Positions 8,874 through 16,934 of a stretch of 64,000 nucleotides of DNA are shown piece after piece. The stretch's first letter is position 1, and every line of letters begins with the position of its first letter. The DNA comes from Burkholderiales bacterium (GTDB lineage: Bacteria > Pseudomonadota > Gammaproteobacteria > Burkholderiales > Burkholderiaceae_F). Position numbers and translations under genes: made by a program. The stretch covers positions 3,578,934 through 3,642,933 of the forward strand of contig CP070661.1 of NCBI GenBank assembly GCA_020355165.1, read 5' to 3'. A model generated the notes under the pieces. That model made no database searches. It was not told the origin of the DNA and was given only the letters and a program-made list of their open reading frames with translations.

Positions 8874-10871
8874 CTAGCCGTCCTGCAGCAGGCTCAACTG
8901 GCCGGACGGATGCGCCGGCTCGGCGCCCGCCGGTCCCTCACCGCCGAGCGCGCCGGCGTCGGCACGCAGCTGCGGCGGCAGCGGCGCATCGAGCGCGGCG
9001 CAGATGGTGCGCAGGCAGCTGGCCGCCTTCCAGTGGGTCTCGCCGTCGACGAACGCCACCGCCGCGCAGGCCTTGATCAGACGCGGCTTGACGAGCGGCG
9101 CCAGCTGATTGAGCCGCTCGAGCGCGCGGGCGACCGCGTCAAGGTCGATCGCCTCGGTCGGCACGCGCGGCGGCTCGATGCCGGGCAGCAGCAGCACGCC
9201 GGCGTTGTAGGCGTGCTCCGGCCGCTCGGGCAGGCGCACGCTGGCCAGCAGCGACATCGCCAGGCCGACCTCGGCCTGCAGCGGCTCGAGGCCGGCGAAG
9301 CGGATCGGCGCCGGGCGGTTGGCGTCGCGGCCGATGCGGCGCTTCAGCACCGTGAACAGCAGGAACTCGTGCAGCGTGACGCGGCCATCGGCGCGGATCA
9401 GCCCGTGCACGAGCAGCAGCAGCCGCTCGCGAACCGATGCGCCGAGCTTCAGCAGCGTCGGCTCGGCAAGGTCGAGCAACGGCAGGCGCAGCCCCGGCGG
9501 CAGGCGCTGAATCGCCTCGTGGAAGGCGTCGACCTGCTGCGCCGCCTCGGCACCGAACGCCTCGGCGACCAGCTGCCGCTGCTGGCCGGAAAAGGGCTTG
9601 CCCTTCTCGATCAGCATCGCCAGCACGACCAGCTGCGCCTGCGAGCTGTCCGCCAGGGCGGCCTGCAGCTGCGCCTCGCCGGGAACGCGCCGCATCGCCT
9701 CGGCCAGCCCGTGGCCGTCGACGCTGGCCACACCGATCGCCTGCGGCAGCCAGTCGCTGCTTGTCGCTTCGGCCATCAGGCCGGACAGCGGGCTGCTGCC
9801 GGGCGGCAGCGCCGCTGCGGACAGCGGCGCCGGCGGCGCGGCGCCGGCGGCGCCGAGCGCCTCGGCGAGCGGCAGCTCGCCGGCCGGCAGCATCGGCAGT
9901 TCACGGCCGAAGATGCGCTTGATCCGTGCCGCCAGCGGTGGATGGGTGGCGAAGAGTCCGCCGGCGAAGCTCGGCTTGGCCGCGCCGAGGAACAGGTGCG
10001 ACAGCGTCTCCGCGTTGGGGTGGTCGATCCTGCTGCCGGGTTCGCGGCCCTGCGTCAGCCCGCCGATCTTGCGCAGCGCGCCGCCGATGCCGTCGGGGTT
10101 GCGTGTGAACTGCACGCTGCTGGCGTCGGCCAGGTACTCGCGCTGGCGCGACACCGCCGCCTTGATCAGCCGACCGAAGAACACGCCGACGTAGCCGAGG
10201 ATCCACAGGGCGACGCCGGCGACCAGCAGCACCGCGATGCCGCCACGACTGTCGCGGCTGCCGCGGCCGATCTCCAGCATGAAGCGGCCGAACATCGACA
10301 GCATCAGCAGCCCGAACAGCACGCCGATCAGCCGGATGTTCAGCCGCATGTCGCCGTTCAGGATGTGGCTGAACTCGTGGCCGATCACGCCCTGCAGCTC
10401 GTCGCGGGTCAGCCGCGTCAGCGCGCCGCGGGTGACCGCGATCACCGCGTCGTGCAGCGAATGGCCGGCGGCGAAGGCGTTGATCGACAGCTCGTCTTCC
10501 ATCACGTACACGCGCGGCACCGGCGTGCCGGAAGCGAGCGCCATCTCCTCGACCACGTTGACCAGGCGCCGCTCGAGCAGATCGCGCGTCGACGGATCGA
10601 CCCGCCGCGCGCCGATCATCTGCGCCACCGCCTCGCCGCCGCTGGCCAGCCGCGCCGTCTCCCACCAGGTGCCCGCACCGATCATCAGCAGCGTCACCAG
10701 CGTGTTGGTGAGGTAGAAGCCGCGCGGCAGCGGCGGCGAGAACACGCCGAGGTAGACGAAGGTGGCGGTGAAGTTGACCGCGATCACGATCGCCACCACC
10801 GCCAGCGCGAACAGCATCACCAGGCGCCGGCTCAGGCGTCGAGCCGCTTCCTGCTGCTCGAAGAAGTTCAT
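8874..10871 (-). CDS. M48 family zinc metalloprotease with C-terminal extension
   Basis: A 665-residue inner-membrane protease related to HtpX/Ste24. Two N-terminal spans (about 17-42 and 52-70) precede the catalytic domain. The zinc motif HEFSH sits at residues 165-169, followed by two further hydrophobic segments and the third ligand region REYLADASSVQF. After about residue 330 comes a long extra domain not found in HtpX: Ala/Pro-rich linker, then helical repeats with acidic loops ADGRVTLHEFLL and VDGETHWKAASC that resemble TerB-like modules. The gene follows lemA on the same strand with 141 bases between them, a pairing common for LemA and M48 proteases. Likely membrane protein quality control; substrate unknown. 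Confidence 0.88.
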   Translation of the reverse strand: MNFFEQQEAARRLSRRLVMLFALAVVAIVIAVNFTATFVYLGVFSPPLPRGFYLTNTLVTLLMIGAGTWWETARLASGGEAVAQMIGARRVDPSTRDLLERRLVNVVEEMALASGTPVPRVYVMEDELSINAFAAGHSLHDAVIAVTRGALTRLTRDELQGVIGHEFSHILNGDMRLNIRLIGVLFGLLMLSMFGRFMLEIGRGSRDSRGGIAVLLVAGVALWILGYVGVFFGRLIKAAVSRQREYLADASSVQFTRNPDGIGGALRKIGGLTQGREPGSRIDHPNAETLSHLFLGAAKPSFAGGLFATHPPLAARIKRIFGRELPMLPAGELPLAEALGAAGAAPPAPLSAAALPPGSSPLSGLMAEATSSDWLPQAIGVASVDGHGLAEAMRRVPGEAQLQAALADSSQAQLVVLAMLIEKGKPFSGQQRQLVAEAFGAEAAQQVDAFHEAIQRLPPGLRLPLLDLAEPTLLKLGASVRERLLLLVHGLIRADGRVTLHEFLLFTVLKRRIGRDANRPAPIRFAGLEPLQAEVGLAMSLLASVRLPERPEHAYNAGVLLLPGIEPPRVPTEAIDLDAVARALERLNQLAPLVKPRLIKACAAVAFVDGETHWKAASCLRTICAALDAPLPPQLRADAGALGGEGPAGAEPAHPSGQLSLLQDG

Positions 10872-11012
10872 CGCGGCACACCGGTGGTGGCACGCCGCGG
10901 CGGGCGCGCCGCGGCTGCGAAGGCGTCGCTTCCGCGCCGCGGCTGCGCTTCAGGTACCGTGCCTGGATTCAACGGATCCGTCGGCCCGCCACACCGGCCA
11001 GCAGACGCCAAC

Positions 11013-11600
11013 TCAGAACTGCACCTTGACCGGCTTCTTCTCTTCGGCGCTCTCGGTGGCCGCCAGCAGCTCGGCCTGCCTGAACGAGAACAGCCCGGCA
11101 ATGACGTTGCTCGGGAACTGCTCGACCGCGGTGTTGTAGCTCATCACCGAGTCGTTGAACGCCTGCCGCGCGAAGGCGATCTTGTTCTCCGTGCTGGTCA
11201 GCTCTTCGGACAGCTGCATCATCGTCTGGTTGGCCTTCAGGTCCGGGTAGGCCTCGGCCAGCGCGAACAGCTTGCCGAGGGCGCCCGACAGCGCGCCCTC
11301 GGCCGCCACCAGCTGCCTCATCGCCGCCGGATCGGCCGGGTTCGCCGCCGCGGCGCTGTTGGCGGCCACCGCGCCGGCGCGCGCATTGATCACCGCCTCG
11401 AGCGTTTCGCGCTCGTGCTTCATGTAGGCCTTGGCGGTCTCGACCAGGTTCGGGATCAGGTCGTAACGGCGCTTCAGCTGCACGTCGATCTGCGCAAAGG
11501 CGTTCTTGAAGACGTTGCGCAGGCTCACCAGCCGGTTGTAGGCGCCGATGACCCAGAACACGACCACCGCGATCAGTCCCAGAAAGATGATCCAGCCCAT
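11013..11600 (-). CDS. LemA family protein
   Basis: A 195-residue protein with one N-terminal membrane span (MGWIIFLGLIAVVVFWVIGAYN) and a long helical body typical of LemA: NRLVSLRNVFKNAFAQIDVQLKRRYDLIPNLVETAKAYMKHE, then NDSVMSYNTAVEQFPSNVIAGLFSF. The topology is N-terminal anchor with the coiled part outside the cytoplasm. LemA proteins are widely distributed and often sit beside M48 proteases, as here, but their molecular function is not settled. The start at 11600 is preceded on the minus strand by a GGAGG-type ribosome site. Upstream, 138 bases separate it from the DolP gene stop. Confidence 0.94.
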   Translation of the reverse strand: MGWIIFLGLIAVVVFWVIGAYNRLVSLRNVFKNAFAQIDVQLKRRYDLIPNLVETAKAYMKHERETLEAVINARAGAVAANSAAAANPADPAAMRQLVAAEGALSGALGKLFALAEAYPDLKANQTMMQLSEELTSTENKIAFARQAFNDSVMSYNTAVEQFPSNVIAGLFSFRQAELLAATESAEEKKPVKVQF

Positions 11601-11738
11601 GCCGTCCTCCGCTCGTGGTATGCCGCGGGGCCGCAGTGCGGCCGTCAGCGTCGCGGCCGACTATAAGAGAAACGCGCGGCAGCGCAATCGATTTCCGGCC
11701 GCCACCGGCGCCGGCGGGCCGGCTGCAGCGGCGGCGAC

Positions 11739-12377
11739 CTACTTGGCGGGTGCGGCGGCGGGTGCCTGCTCCGCCTGCGCCGCGGCTTCCTGCGCGGTCA
11801 GGTAGTCGAAGTTCTTGACCACCCGCTGCACCCCGGCGACGCGGCTGGCGACGCGGGCGGCGGCGTCGCCCTCGCCCTGCGTGAGGCGTCCCATCAGGTA
11901 GACGACGGCGCGCTCCGAGACGACCTTGATCGCGCCGCTCGGCACGTCGCTCGCCTGCAGCAGCGCCGCCAGCACCTTCGAGGTCAGCGCGGTGTCGAAG
12001 TTGCGGTTGGCAAGCGTCGACAGGCTGCCGACATGCAGCTCGTTGACCACCGCGCGGACGTTCTCCGACTTCTGCGCGATCGCCTGCGCGTCGCGCTTGC
12101 CCTGCTCGGTGGTCACCTCGCCGGTGAGCAGCACCCGCTGGTTGTAGCTGGTGACGTTGATGTGGGCGCGGTCGCTCGGGAACGCATCGCCCAGCGACTT
12201 GATCAGCCGCAGCTCGATCGCCTGGTCCTCGAGCTGGATGCCGGCCGAGCGCCGGTCGCTGGCGACCATCGCGCCCCCGGCGACGGCACCGCCGACGACC
12301 AGCGGCGCGCAGCCGGAGTTGAGGAGCGCGGCAACGGCCGCGAGGGCGGCCAGCGTCGAACGCCGGTGGTTGGTCAT
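11739..12377 (-). CDS. dolP: Outer-membrane BON-domain lipoprotein (DolP/YraP type)
   Basis: A 212-residue lipoprotein with a signal peptide ending in the lipobox LNSGC and two successive BON domains (about residues 45-115 and 120-190): DQAIELRLIKSLGD...VTSYNQRVLLTGEV, then ALTSKVLAALLQASDVPSGAIKVVSERAVVYLMGRLT. DolP binds anionic phospholipid and supports BAM function and envelope integrity in E. coli. The C-terminus is Ala/Gln-rich. Context supports the assignment: yraN-dolP downstream of lpoA and divergent from rsmI is the conserved rsmI-lpoA-yraN-(diaA)-dolP locus, here without diaA. Yfg/OsmY-like periplasmic BON proteins are the alternative, but the lipobox and locus favour DolP. Confidence 0.88.
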   Translation of the reverse strand: MTNHRRSTLAALAAVAALLNSGCAPLVVGGAVAGGAMVASDRRSAGIQLEDQAIELRLIKSLGDAFPSDRAHINVTSYNQRVLLTGEVTTEQGKRDAQAIAQKSENVRAVVNELHVGSLSTLANRNFDTALTSKVLAALLQASDVPSGAIKVVSERAVVYLMGRLTQGEGDAAARVASRVAGVQRVVKNFDYLTAQEAAAQAEQAPAAAPAK

Positions 12378-12401
12378 CGTCTGTTCTCCAGGATTTGCAG
12401 G

Positions 12402-12806
12402 TCAGTCGGCAGCAAAGGCGTCGCGGATCCAGTCGCGGATGCCGTCGACATCGGCGGTGATCACGTCGAACCGGCAGGGCGGCAGTCGCGCGCCGACGCC
12501 GTAGTTCAGCAGCAGGAAGTGCCGCGCCGCACGCAGCAGCCGGCGGCGCTTGAAGACGTCGACGCTGCCGGCGGCGCCGCCGAAACGGTCGCCGCGGCGC
12601 ATGCGCACTTCGACGAACACCAGCGTGCCGCCGTCGTCGGCGACGATGTCGATCTCGCCCTCGCGGAAGCGGACGTTGCGGCCGAGGATACGACAACCCG
12701 CCGCCTCGAGCCGCGCGCAGGCCTCGGCCTCGGCCGCATCACCGGCGCGCTGGCGCGGCGTACGCACGCTCGGCTGCGCCTGATCGCGCCGGCGCGGGAC
12801 GCTCAT
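12402..12806 (-). CDS. yraN: UPF0102 (YraN) family endonuclease-like protein
   Basis: A 134-residue protein with the YraN signature: AGDAAEAEACARLEAAGCRILGRNVRFREGEIDIVADDGGTLVFVEVRMRRGDRFGG. The E...EIDIV...FVEVR array is a PD-(D/E)xK nuclease-like core (Glu, Asp, then Glu-Val-Arg in place of Glu-x-Lys). Function is not established; it is often annotated as a putative Holliday junction resolvase-like nuclease. The ATG at 12806 was preferred over 12926, which would add 40 residues overlapping lpoA and exceed the family length of about 120. It ends 24 bases before dolP. Confidence 0.9.
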   Translation of the reverse strand: MSVPRRRDQAQPSVRTPRQRAGDAAEAEACARLEAAGCRILGRNVRFREGEIDIVADDGGTLVFVEVRMRRGDRFGGAAGSVDVFKRRRLLRAARHFLLLNYGVGARLPPCRFDVITADVDGIRDWIRDAFAAD

Positions 12807-12876
12807 CGCGTTGCTTGCTTGCGCCGGGCCTTCGCCGCGAGGGCGAGCGAGCAGCTTCGGAGCGGCCATGCGGCGT

Positions 12877-13962
12877 TCATCTGAGCACATCCCTGCGTTC
12901 GGCCTTGCCGTCGACGAAGACAGCAAGCGACGGCAAACGTTCCACCCGGCCCCCCAGGCCGGGATCGACGCGCAGCCGGCCGGTGACGCCGTCGAGCTCG
13001 AAGCGCTGGCTGCCCTTCAGCCTCTCGGCCGCGATGCGGTACGCATCGATGCCCAGCGCGTACAGCCGCTCCAGCTCGGCGCTGTACGGAATCGCCGCGC
13101 GCGGATACACCATCACCGCCGGGTGGTCCGGCTCGACCAGCCAGGGCATGTCGACGAAGGCGATGCCCTCGAGCTCCTGCGCCAGGCCCAGGTTCGACTC
13201 CTCGAGCAAGTGGATCCTGGAGGTGCCGACCACGATGGTCTCCGGCGGCAGCCAGGGCCGCACCGCCGCCGCCTCGCCGGCGTCCAGCGCCAGCAGGATC
13301 GCCCGCCACGGCTGCGCCGCCAGCCGCTTGGACAGGTCGGCCAGGCGATCCTGCTTGATCGACAGTTCGAAGGCCTCGGCCACCCGGCCGTACTCGCGCG
13401 CGGCGGCGATGAAGGCGGCGGCAGCACGGCGCTCGAGGCCGCCGCCGCCGGTGATGACCGCGAACGGCATCGAGACGCCGGAAAGCCCGGTCGCCAGCGG
13501 GCCGCGCACCAGCGCGCGCACGATGCCGCGCGCCTCGTCCTCGACACGCAGGCCCAGCGCCAGCATCGACGTCGGCAGGGCAGCGTCGCCCGATGGCGTG
13601 TTCAGCGCCAGCACCGGCAACCGTGCACCGCCGGAGCGCGCCAGCGCATCGACGGCATCGCGCGACAGCGGGCCGACGATCATCCGGGCGTCGCGCGAGG
13701 CCGCTGCCTCGATGGCCGCCACGACGGCGACCGGCGTCTCATCGGTCTCGCGCGCAGCGATCGCCATCGGTGCCCCGGCGGCGGCGTGCGCCGCGAAGAA
13801 TCCGGCGCGCACCGCCTCGGCGGCGCGCGCGAACGGGGTCGTCGGCCCGGGCAGCAGCAGCACGATCGCCGGCAGCGTTTCCGCCGGCGGGTTTGCGATC
13901 GGCTGGGCGGCCGCCGACAATGTCGCGGCCAGCAGACCCAGCAACAGCAGCACGCGCCGCAT
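12877..13962 (-). CDS. lpoA: Penicillin-binding protein activator, LpoA C-terminal type
   Basis: A 361-residue periplasmic protein with a signal peptide (MRRVLLLLGLLAATLSAAA) and a type I periplasmic-binding-protein fold, as in the C-terminal domain of LpoA, the activator of PBP1A. Recognisable segments: PAIVLLLPGPTTPFARAAEAVRAGFFAA, ARMIVGPLSRDAVDALA, RAILLALDAGEAAAVRPWL and LYALGIDAYRIAAERLKG. E. coli LpoA is about twice this length; the TPR-like N-terminal domain is missing and no lipobox Cys is visible, as in many betaproteobacterial members. The start at 13962 was chosen because it follows the signal peptide; its ATG overlaps the rsmI ATG on the other strand. Confidence 0.86.
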   Translation of the reverse strand: MRRVLLLLGLLAATLSAAAQPIANPPAETLPAIVLLLPGPTTPFARAAEAVRAGFFAAHAAAGAPMAIAARETDETPVAVVAAIEAAASRDARMIVGPLSRDAVDALARSGGARLPVLALNTPSGDAALPTSMLALGLRVEDEARGIVRALVRGPLATGLSGVSMPFAVITGGGGLERRAAAAFIAAAREYGRVAEAFELSIKQDRLADLSKRLAAQPWRAILLALDAGEAAAVRPWLPPETIVVGTSRIHLLEESNLGLAQELEGIAFVDMPWLVEPDHPAVMVYPRAAIPYSAELERLYALGIDAYRIAAERLKGSQRFELDGVTGRLRVDPGLGGRVERLPSLAVFVDGKAERRDVLR

Positions 13963-14845
13963 GAATCGTCCCGAACTCGCCGCCGATCCGCTGCTCGCCG
14001 CCAGCGGCGCCGCGCGCCAGGAGATGCCGGCGCGATCGCTGTACGTCGTCGGCACGCCGATCGGCAACTTGGCCGACATCACGCTGCGCGCGCTGTGGGT
14101 GCTATCGAAGGTCGACGCCATCGCCGCCGAGGATACCCGCAGCAGCGGCGCGCTACTTCGCTGCTACGGCATCGACACGCCGCTGCTCGCCGTGCACGAG
14201 CACAACGAGCGCGAGATGGCCGGCGTCATCGTCGAGCGCCTGCGCGCCGGCGCTCGCGTCGCACTGGTGACCGATGCCGGCACCCCGGCGGTCTCCGATC
14301 CGGGCGCCCGGCTGGTGCGGGCGGTGCTGGACGCCGGCCTGCGCGTCGTCCCGGTGCCGGGCGCCAGTTCGCTGACGGCGGCGGCAAGCACGGCCGGCCT
14401 GGGCGGCAGCCTGCTGACCTTTGCCGGGTTCCTGCCGGCGGGCGCCCGCCAGCGGCAGCGCCTGCTGCGCGAACTGGCCGCGCGTGGCGAGGCCTTCGTC
14501 CTGTACGAGGCGCCGCACCGGGTCGCCGCGACGGCCAGCGAACTGGCGGCGGCGGTCGAGCCGGACCGACGCATCGTCGTCGCCCGCGAACTGACCAAGA
14601 AGTTCGAGACCGTTCTGGCCTGCCGCGCCGGCGAGCTGCGCGAGGCGATCGGGACCAAGCCGCGCGGCGAGTACGTGCTGCTGGTCGATGCCGCCGCGGC
14701 GGTCGAAGCGGACCTCGATGCCGTCACACGCCGCTGGCTGGCGGCGCTGGCCGAGGCGCTGCCCGCCTCCCGCGCGGCGGCGCTGGCCGCCAAGGCGAGC
14801 GGCGTGCCGCGGGAACGGCTTTACGCCCTGCTGACCGGCCGATGA
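13961..14845 (+). CDS. rsmI: 16S rRNA (cytidine(1402)-2'-O)-methyltransferase RsmI
   Basis: Methylates the 2'-hydroxyl of C1402 in the ribosomal P site using SAM. The 294-residue product has tetrapyrrole-methylase-fold motifs: SLYVVGTPIGNLADITLRAL, AIAAEDTRSSGALLRCYGI, VALVTDAGTPAVSDPGARLVRA, VVPVPGASSLTAAASTAGL and YEAPHRVAAT. Two starts are possible: ATG 13961 (overlapping the lpoA start on the other strand) or ATG 14024 (MPARSLYVV), which is closer to the usual family N-terminus; I keep the longer one with low certainty on the start. Followed after 33 bases by the convergent end of the Ser/Thr kinase gene. Confidence 0.95.
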   Translation: MNRPELAADPLLAASGAARQEMPARSLYVVGTPIGNLADITLRALWVLSKVDAIAAEDTRSSGALLRCYGIDTPLLAVHEHNEREMAGVIVERLRAGARVALVTDAGTPAVSDPGARLVRAVLDAGLRVVPVPGASSLTAAASTAGLGGSLLTFAGFLPAGARQRQRLLRELAARGEAFVLYEAPHRVAATASELAAAVEPDRRIVVARELTKKFETVLACRAGELREAIGTKPRGEYVLLVDAAAAVEADLDAVTRRWLAALAEALPASRAAALAAKASGVPRERLYALLTGR

Positions 14846-14878
14846 GCGCCATGCGGCCGCTCGCCGCGGCCGCACCGG

Positions 14879-16924
14879 TCAAGGCAGCTGTCCGGAGCCG
14901 GCCGGCGCGCCGCCGGCTGCACGCGCCTCCCACCAGGCGCGCGCGTCGAGGTTGGTCCACGGCGCGGCGACCAGCAGGTGGTCGAGTTCGGCGGCCACCT
15001 CGGCCGCCGACGCTGGCCGGCTGTCCATTGCCTTCTCGAGGCAGCGCGCGATCAAGTCGTCGAGCGCGGCGGGCACCGCGCCGGCGAGCGTCGATGCCCG
15101 CGGCGCCGCGGCATGGACCACCCGGTAGGCCAGCGCCAGGTCGGAGTCCCCTTCGAACGGCGCCTTGCCGGTGAGCAGGAAGAAGCCGACGGCGCCGAGC
15201 GCATAGACGTCGGAACGCGGATCGGCGCTGTCCGGCTGCTCGATGCGCTCGGGCGCCATGTAGGCGGGCGTGCCGAGCACGCGCAGGGCACGCGTCAGGT
15301 CGCGCGTGTGCGGCGAGCGCGTGTCCTTGACCAGGCCGAAGTCGAGGACCTTGACCACGTCGTCCTCGCCGCCGCGGCGGCACAGCATCACGTTGGCCGG
15401 CTTGATGTCGCGATGAACGAGGCCGCGCCCGTGCGCCTCCGACAGCGACCCGGCGATGCCGCGCAGCGCGTGCGCCGCCCGCGCCGGCGGCAGCGGCCCA
15501 TGCTGCTCGACGATCTGCTGCAGGGTCAGGCCGTCGAGGAACTCCATCGCGTAGAACGGCTGGCCCTCCGGCGTGCGGCCGTAATCGAAGACCTCGACGG
15601 TGTTCGGGTGCATCAGCTGGCTGGCCAGGCGGACCTCGCGGTCGAAGCGGGCCAGCATCTCGTCACTGGTCATCGCCAGCTCGATGATCTTCACCGCGGT
15701 CGGCCGCTTCAGCAGCCGGTGCTGCGCGCGGTACACGCGCGCCATCCCGCCCTGGCCCACCTGCTCCAGCAGCTCGTAGTTGCCGACCCGCTGCACCGCC
15801 TCGACCTCCTCGGCCATCCGCTTCATGCGCAGCAGCGCCACCACGAAGCCGAAGGCGACCGTACCGACGACCGCACCGAGCGCCAGGAACGCCATCTCGA
15901 TCCGCCGCAGCGGCGCGAAGGCCTCGCCTTCCGAAACTTCAACGGCGATGCCGAAACCGTGCGGCTCGAGCCAGCGCCAGGCGCCGACCACGCTCGCGCC
16001 GTGGTAGGTCGGGTACGGCTCCAGCACCTCGCCCTGCAACCGCCCGGGCTCGACCTGCAGCGCGGCCAGCGCCTGCGCGACCAGCCGCGTGAGCTGCGGC
16101 TCGCCGATCGCCTCGGGGTCGCGCAGCGGCTGGTGCAGGATGGCGCTGTCGCCGGGGCGCAGCTCGCCGCGCTCGACCAGCGCCTCGCGGAACCGGCTTT
16201 CGCTGAGCAGCACGCCGCGACTGTCGAAGGCGTAGCTCTCACCCGTCGTGCCGCCGCCGGCGGCGCCGAACAGCGGCGCAAAGCGCTCTTCGACCGGTTT
16301 GCCGATGTCGAGCACGGCGATCACCTCGCCGGCGCCGTTGCGCACCGGCGCCGAGATCCAGATCTTCGGCCGGTCGCCGTCCGTGCCGAGGCCGATCCGT
16401 TCCTTCTCGTAACGGGTGGCGGCGAACTGCGCCTCGCCGTGCCAGGCTTGCGCGAAGGCCTGACGCAGCACCGGCGCGACCTGCAGCGCGCAGGTCGCCG
16501 CATCGCGCGTGGCGAGCAGGCGGCCGCTGCGGTCGAGCAGGTGGATCGCCGCCGCGGTGTCCTCCAGCCGCAGCGCGTCGATCGCCTGCACCAGCCGCCC
16601 GCCGGGCGCCCCGCCGCAGGCCTCGCGCAGCGATGCGTCGCCCTGCCTGCCGGCGGCGAGCAGCTGCTCGGCCGCCTCGGTGACGCGTGGATCGCGCGCC
16701 CAGCGCTGGATGTTCAGCCGCTTCTCGCCGATCCACGTCTCCACCGCCAGCGCCTCGCTGGCAACGAGCGAGCGCAGGTTGGCCGCGGCCAGATCGACCA
16801 GCGCCGAGCGCACGCCCGAGTACACCCAGGCACCGAGGCTCGACACCAGCGCCAGGCTGACCGAGATGGCCGCCGGGTAGCGGCGCGCCAGGACGCCGGC
16901 GCGCGTGAGCCAGTCGGCGGCCAT
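14879..16924 (-). CDS. Membrane-bound sensor serine/threonine protein kinase
   Basis: A 681-residue receptor-like kinase. Spans at about residues 17-37 and 343-366 bracket a 300-residue periplasmic sensor (Cache/dCache-like: AAIHLLDRSGRLLATRDA, GEVIAVLDIGKPVEERF). The Hanks-type kinase follows at about 383-650: glycine loop GQGGMARVYRA, catalytic Lys in TAVKII (412), HRDIKPANVML (Asp 506), DFG at 528-530, then MAPERIE. All key residues are present, so it should be active. The order sensor-then-kinase is the reverse of PASTA kinases. It starts 10 bases after the M20 peptidase gene stop and is probably cotranscribed with it. The ligand and targets are unknown. Confidence 0.9.
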   Translation of the reverse strand: MAADWLTRAGVLARRYPAAISVSLALVSSLGAWVYSGVRSALVDLAAANLRSLVASEALAVETWIGEKRLNIQRWARDPRVTEAAEQLLAAGRQGDASLREACGGAPGGRLVQAIDALRLEDTAAAIHLLDRSGRLLATRDAATCALQVAPVLRQAFAQAWHGEAQFAATRYEKERIGLGTDGDRPKIWISAPVRNGAGEVIAVLDIGKPVEERFAPLFGAAGGGTTGESYAFDSRGVLLSESRFREALVERGELRPGDSAILHQPLRDPEAIGEPQLTRLVAQALAALQVEPGRLQGEVLEPYPTYHGASVVGAWRWLEPHGFGIAVEVSEGEAFAPLRRIEMAFLALGAVVGTVAFGFVVALLRMKRMAEEVEAVQRVGNYELLEQVGQGGMARVYRAQHRLLKRPTAVKIIELAMTSDEMLARFDREVRLASQLMHPNTVEVFDYGRTPEGQPFYAMEFLDGLTLQQIVEQHGPLPPARAAHALRGIAGSLSEAHGRGLVHRDIKPANVMLCRRGGEDDVVKVLDFGLVKDTRSPHTRDLTRALRVLGTPAYMAPERIEQPDSADPRSDVYALGAVGFFLLTGKAPFEGDSDLALAYRVVHAAAPRASTLAGAVPAALDDLIARCLEKAMDSRPASAAEVAAELDHLLVAAPWTNLDARAWWEARAAGGAPAGSGQLP

Positions 16925-16934
16925 CGGCAGCCGC

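Noticed and set aside
8910-11666. A 918-codon plus-strand open frame
   Set aside because: Antisense shadow of the M48 and LemA genes; composition is Gln/Arg/Ala-rich with no protein-like motif.
12815-13960. N-terminal extension of rsmI
   Set aside because: These codons are antisense to lpoA and yraN and are not RsmI-like; the gene begins at 13961 or 14024.
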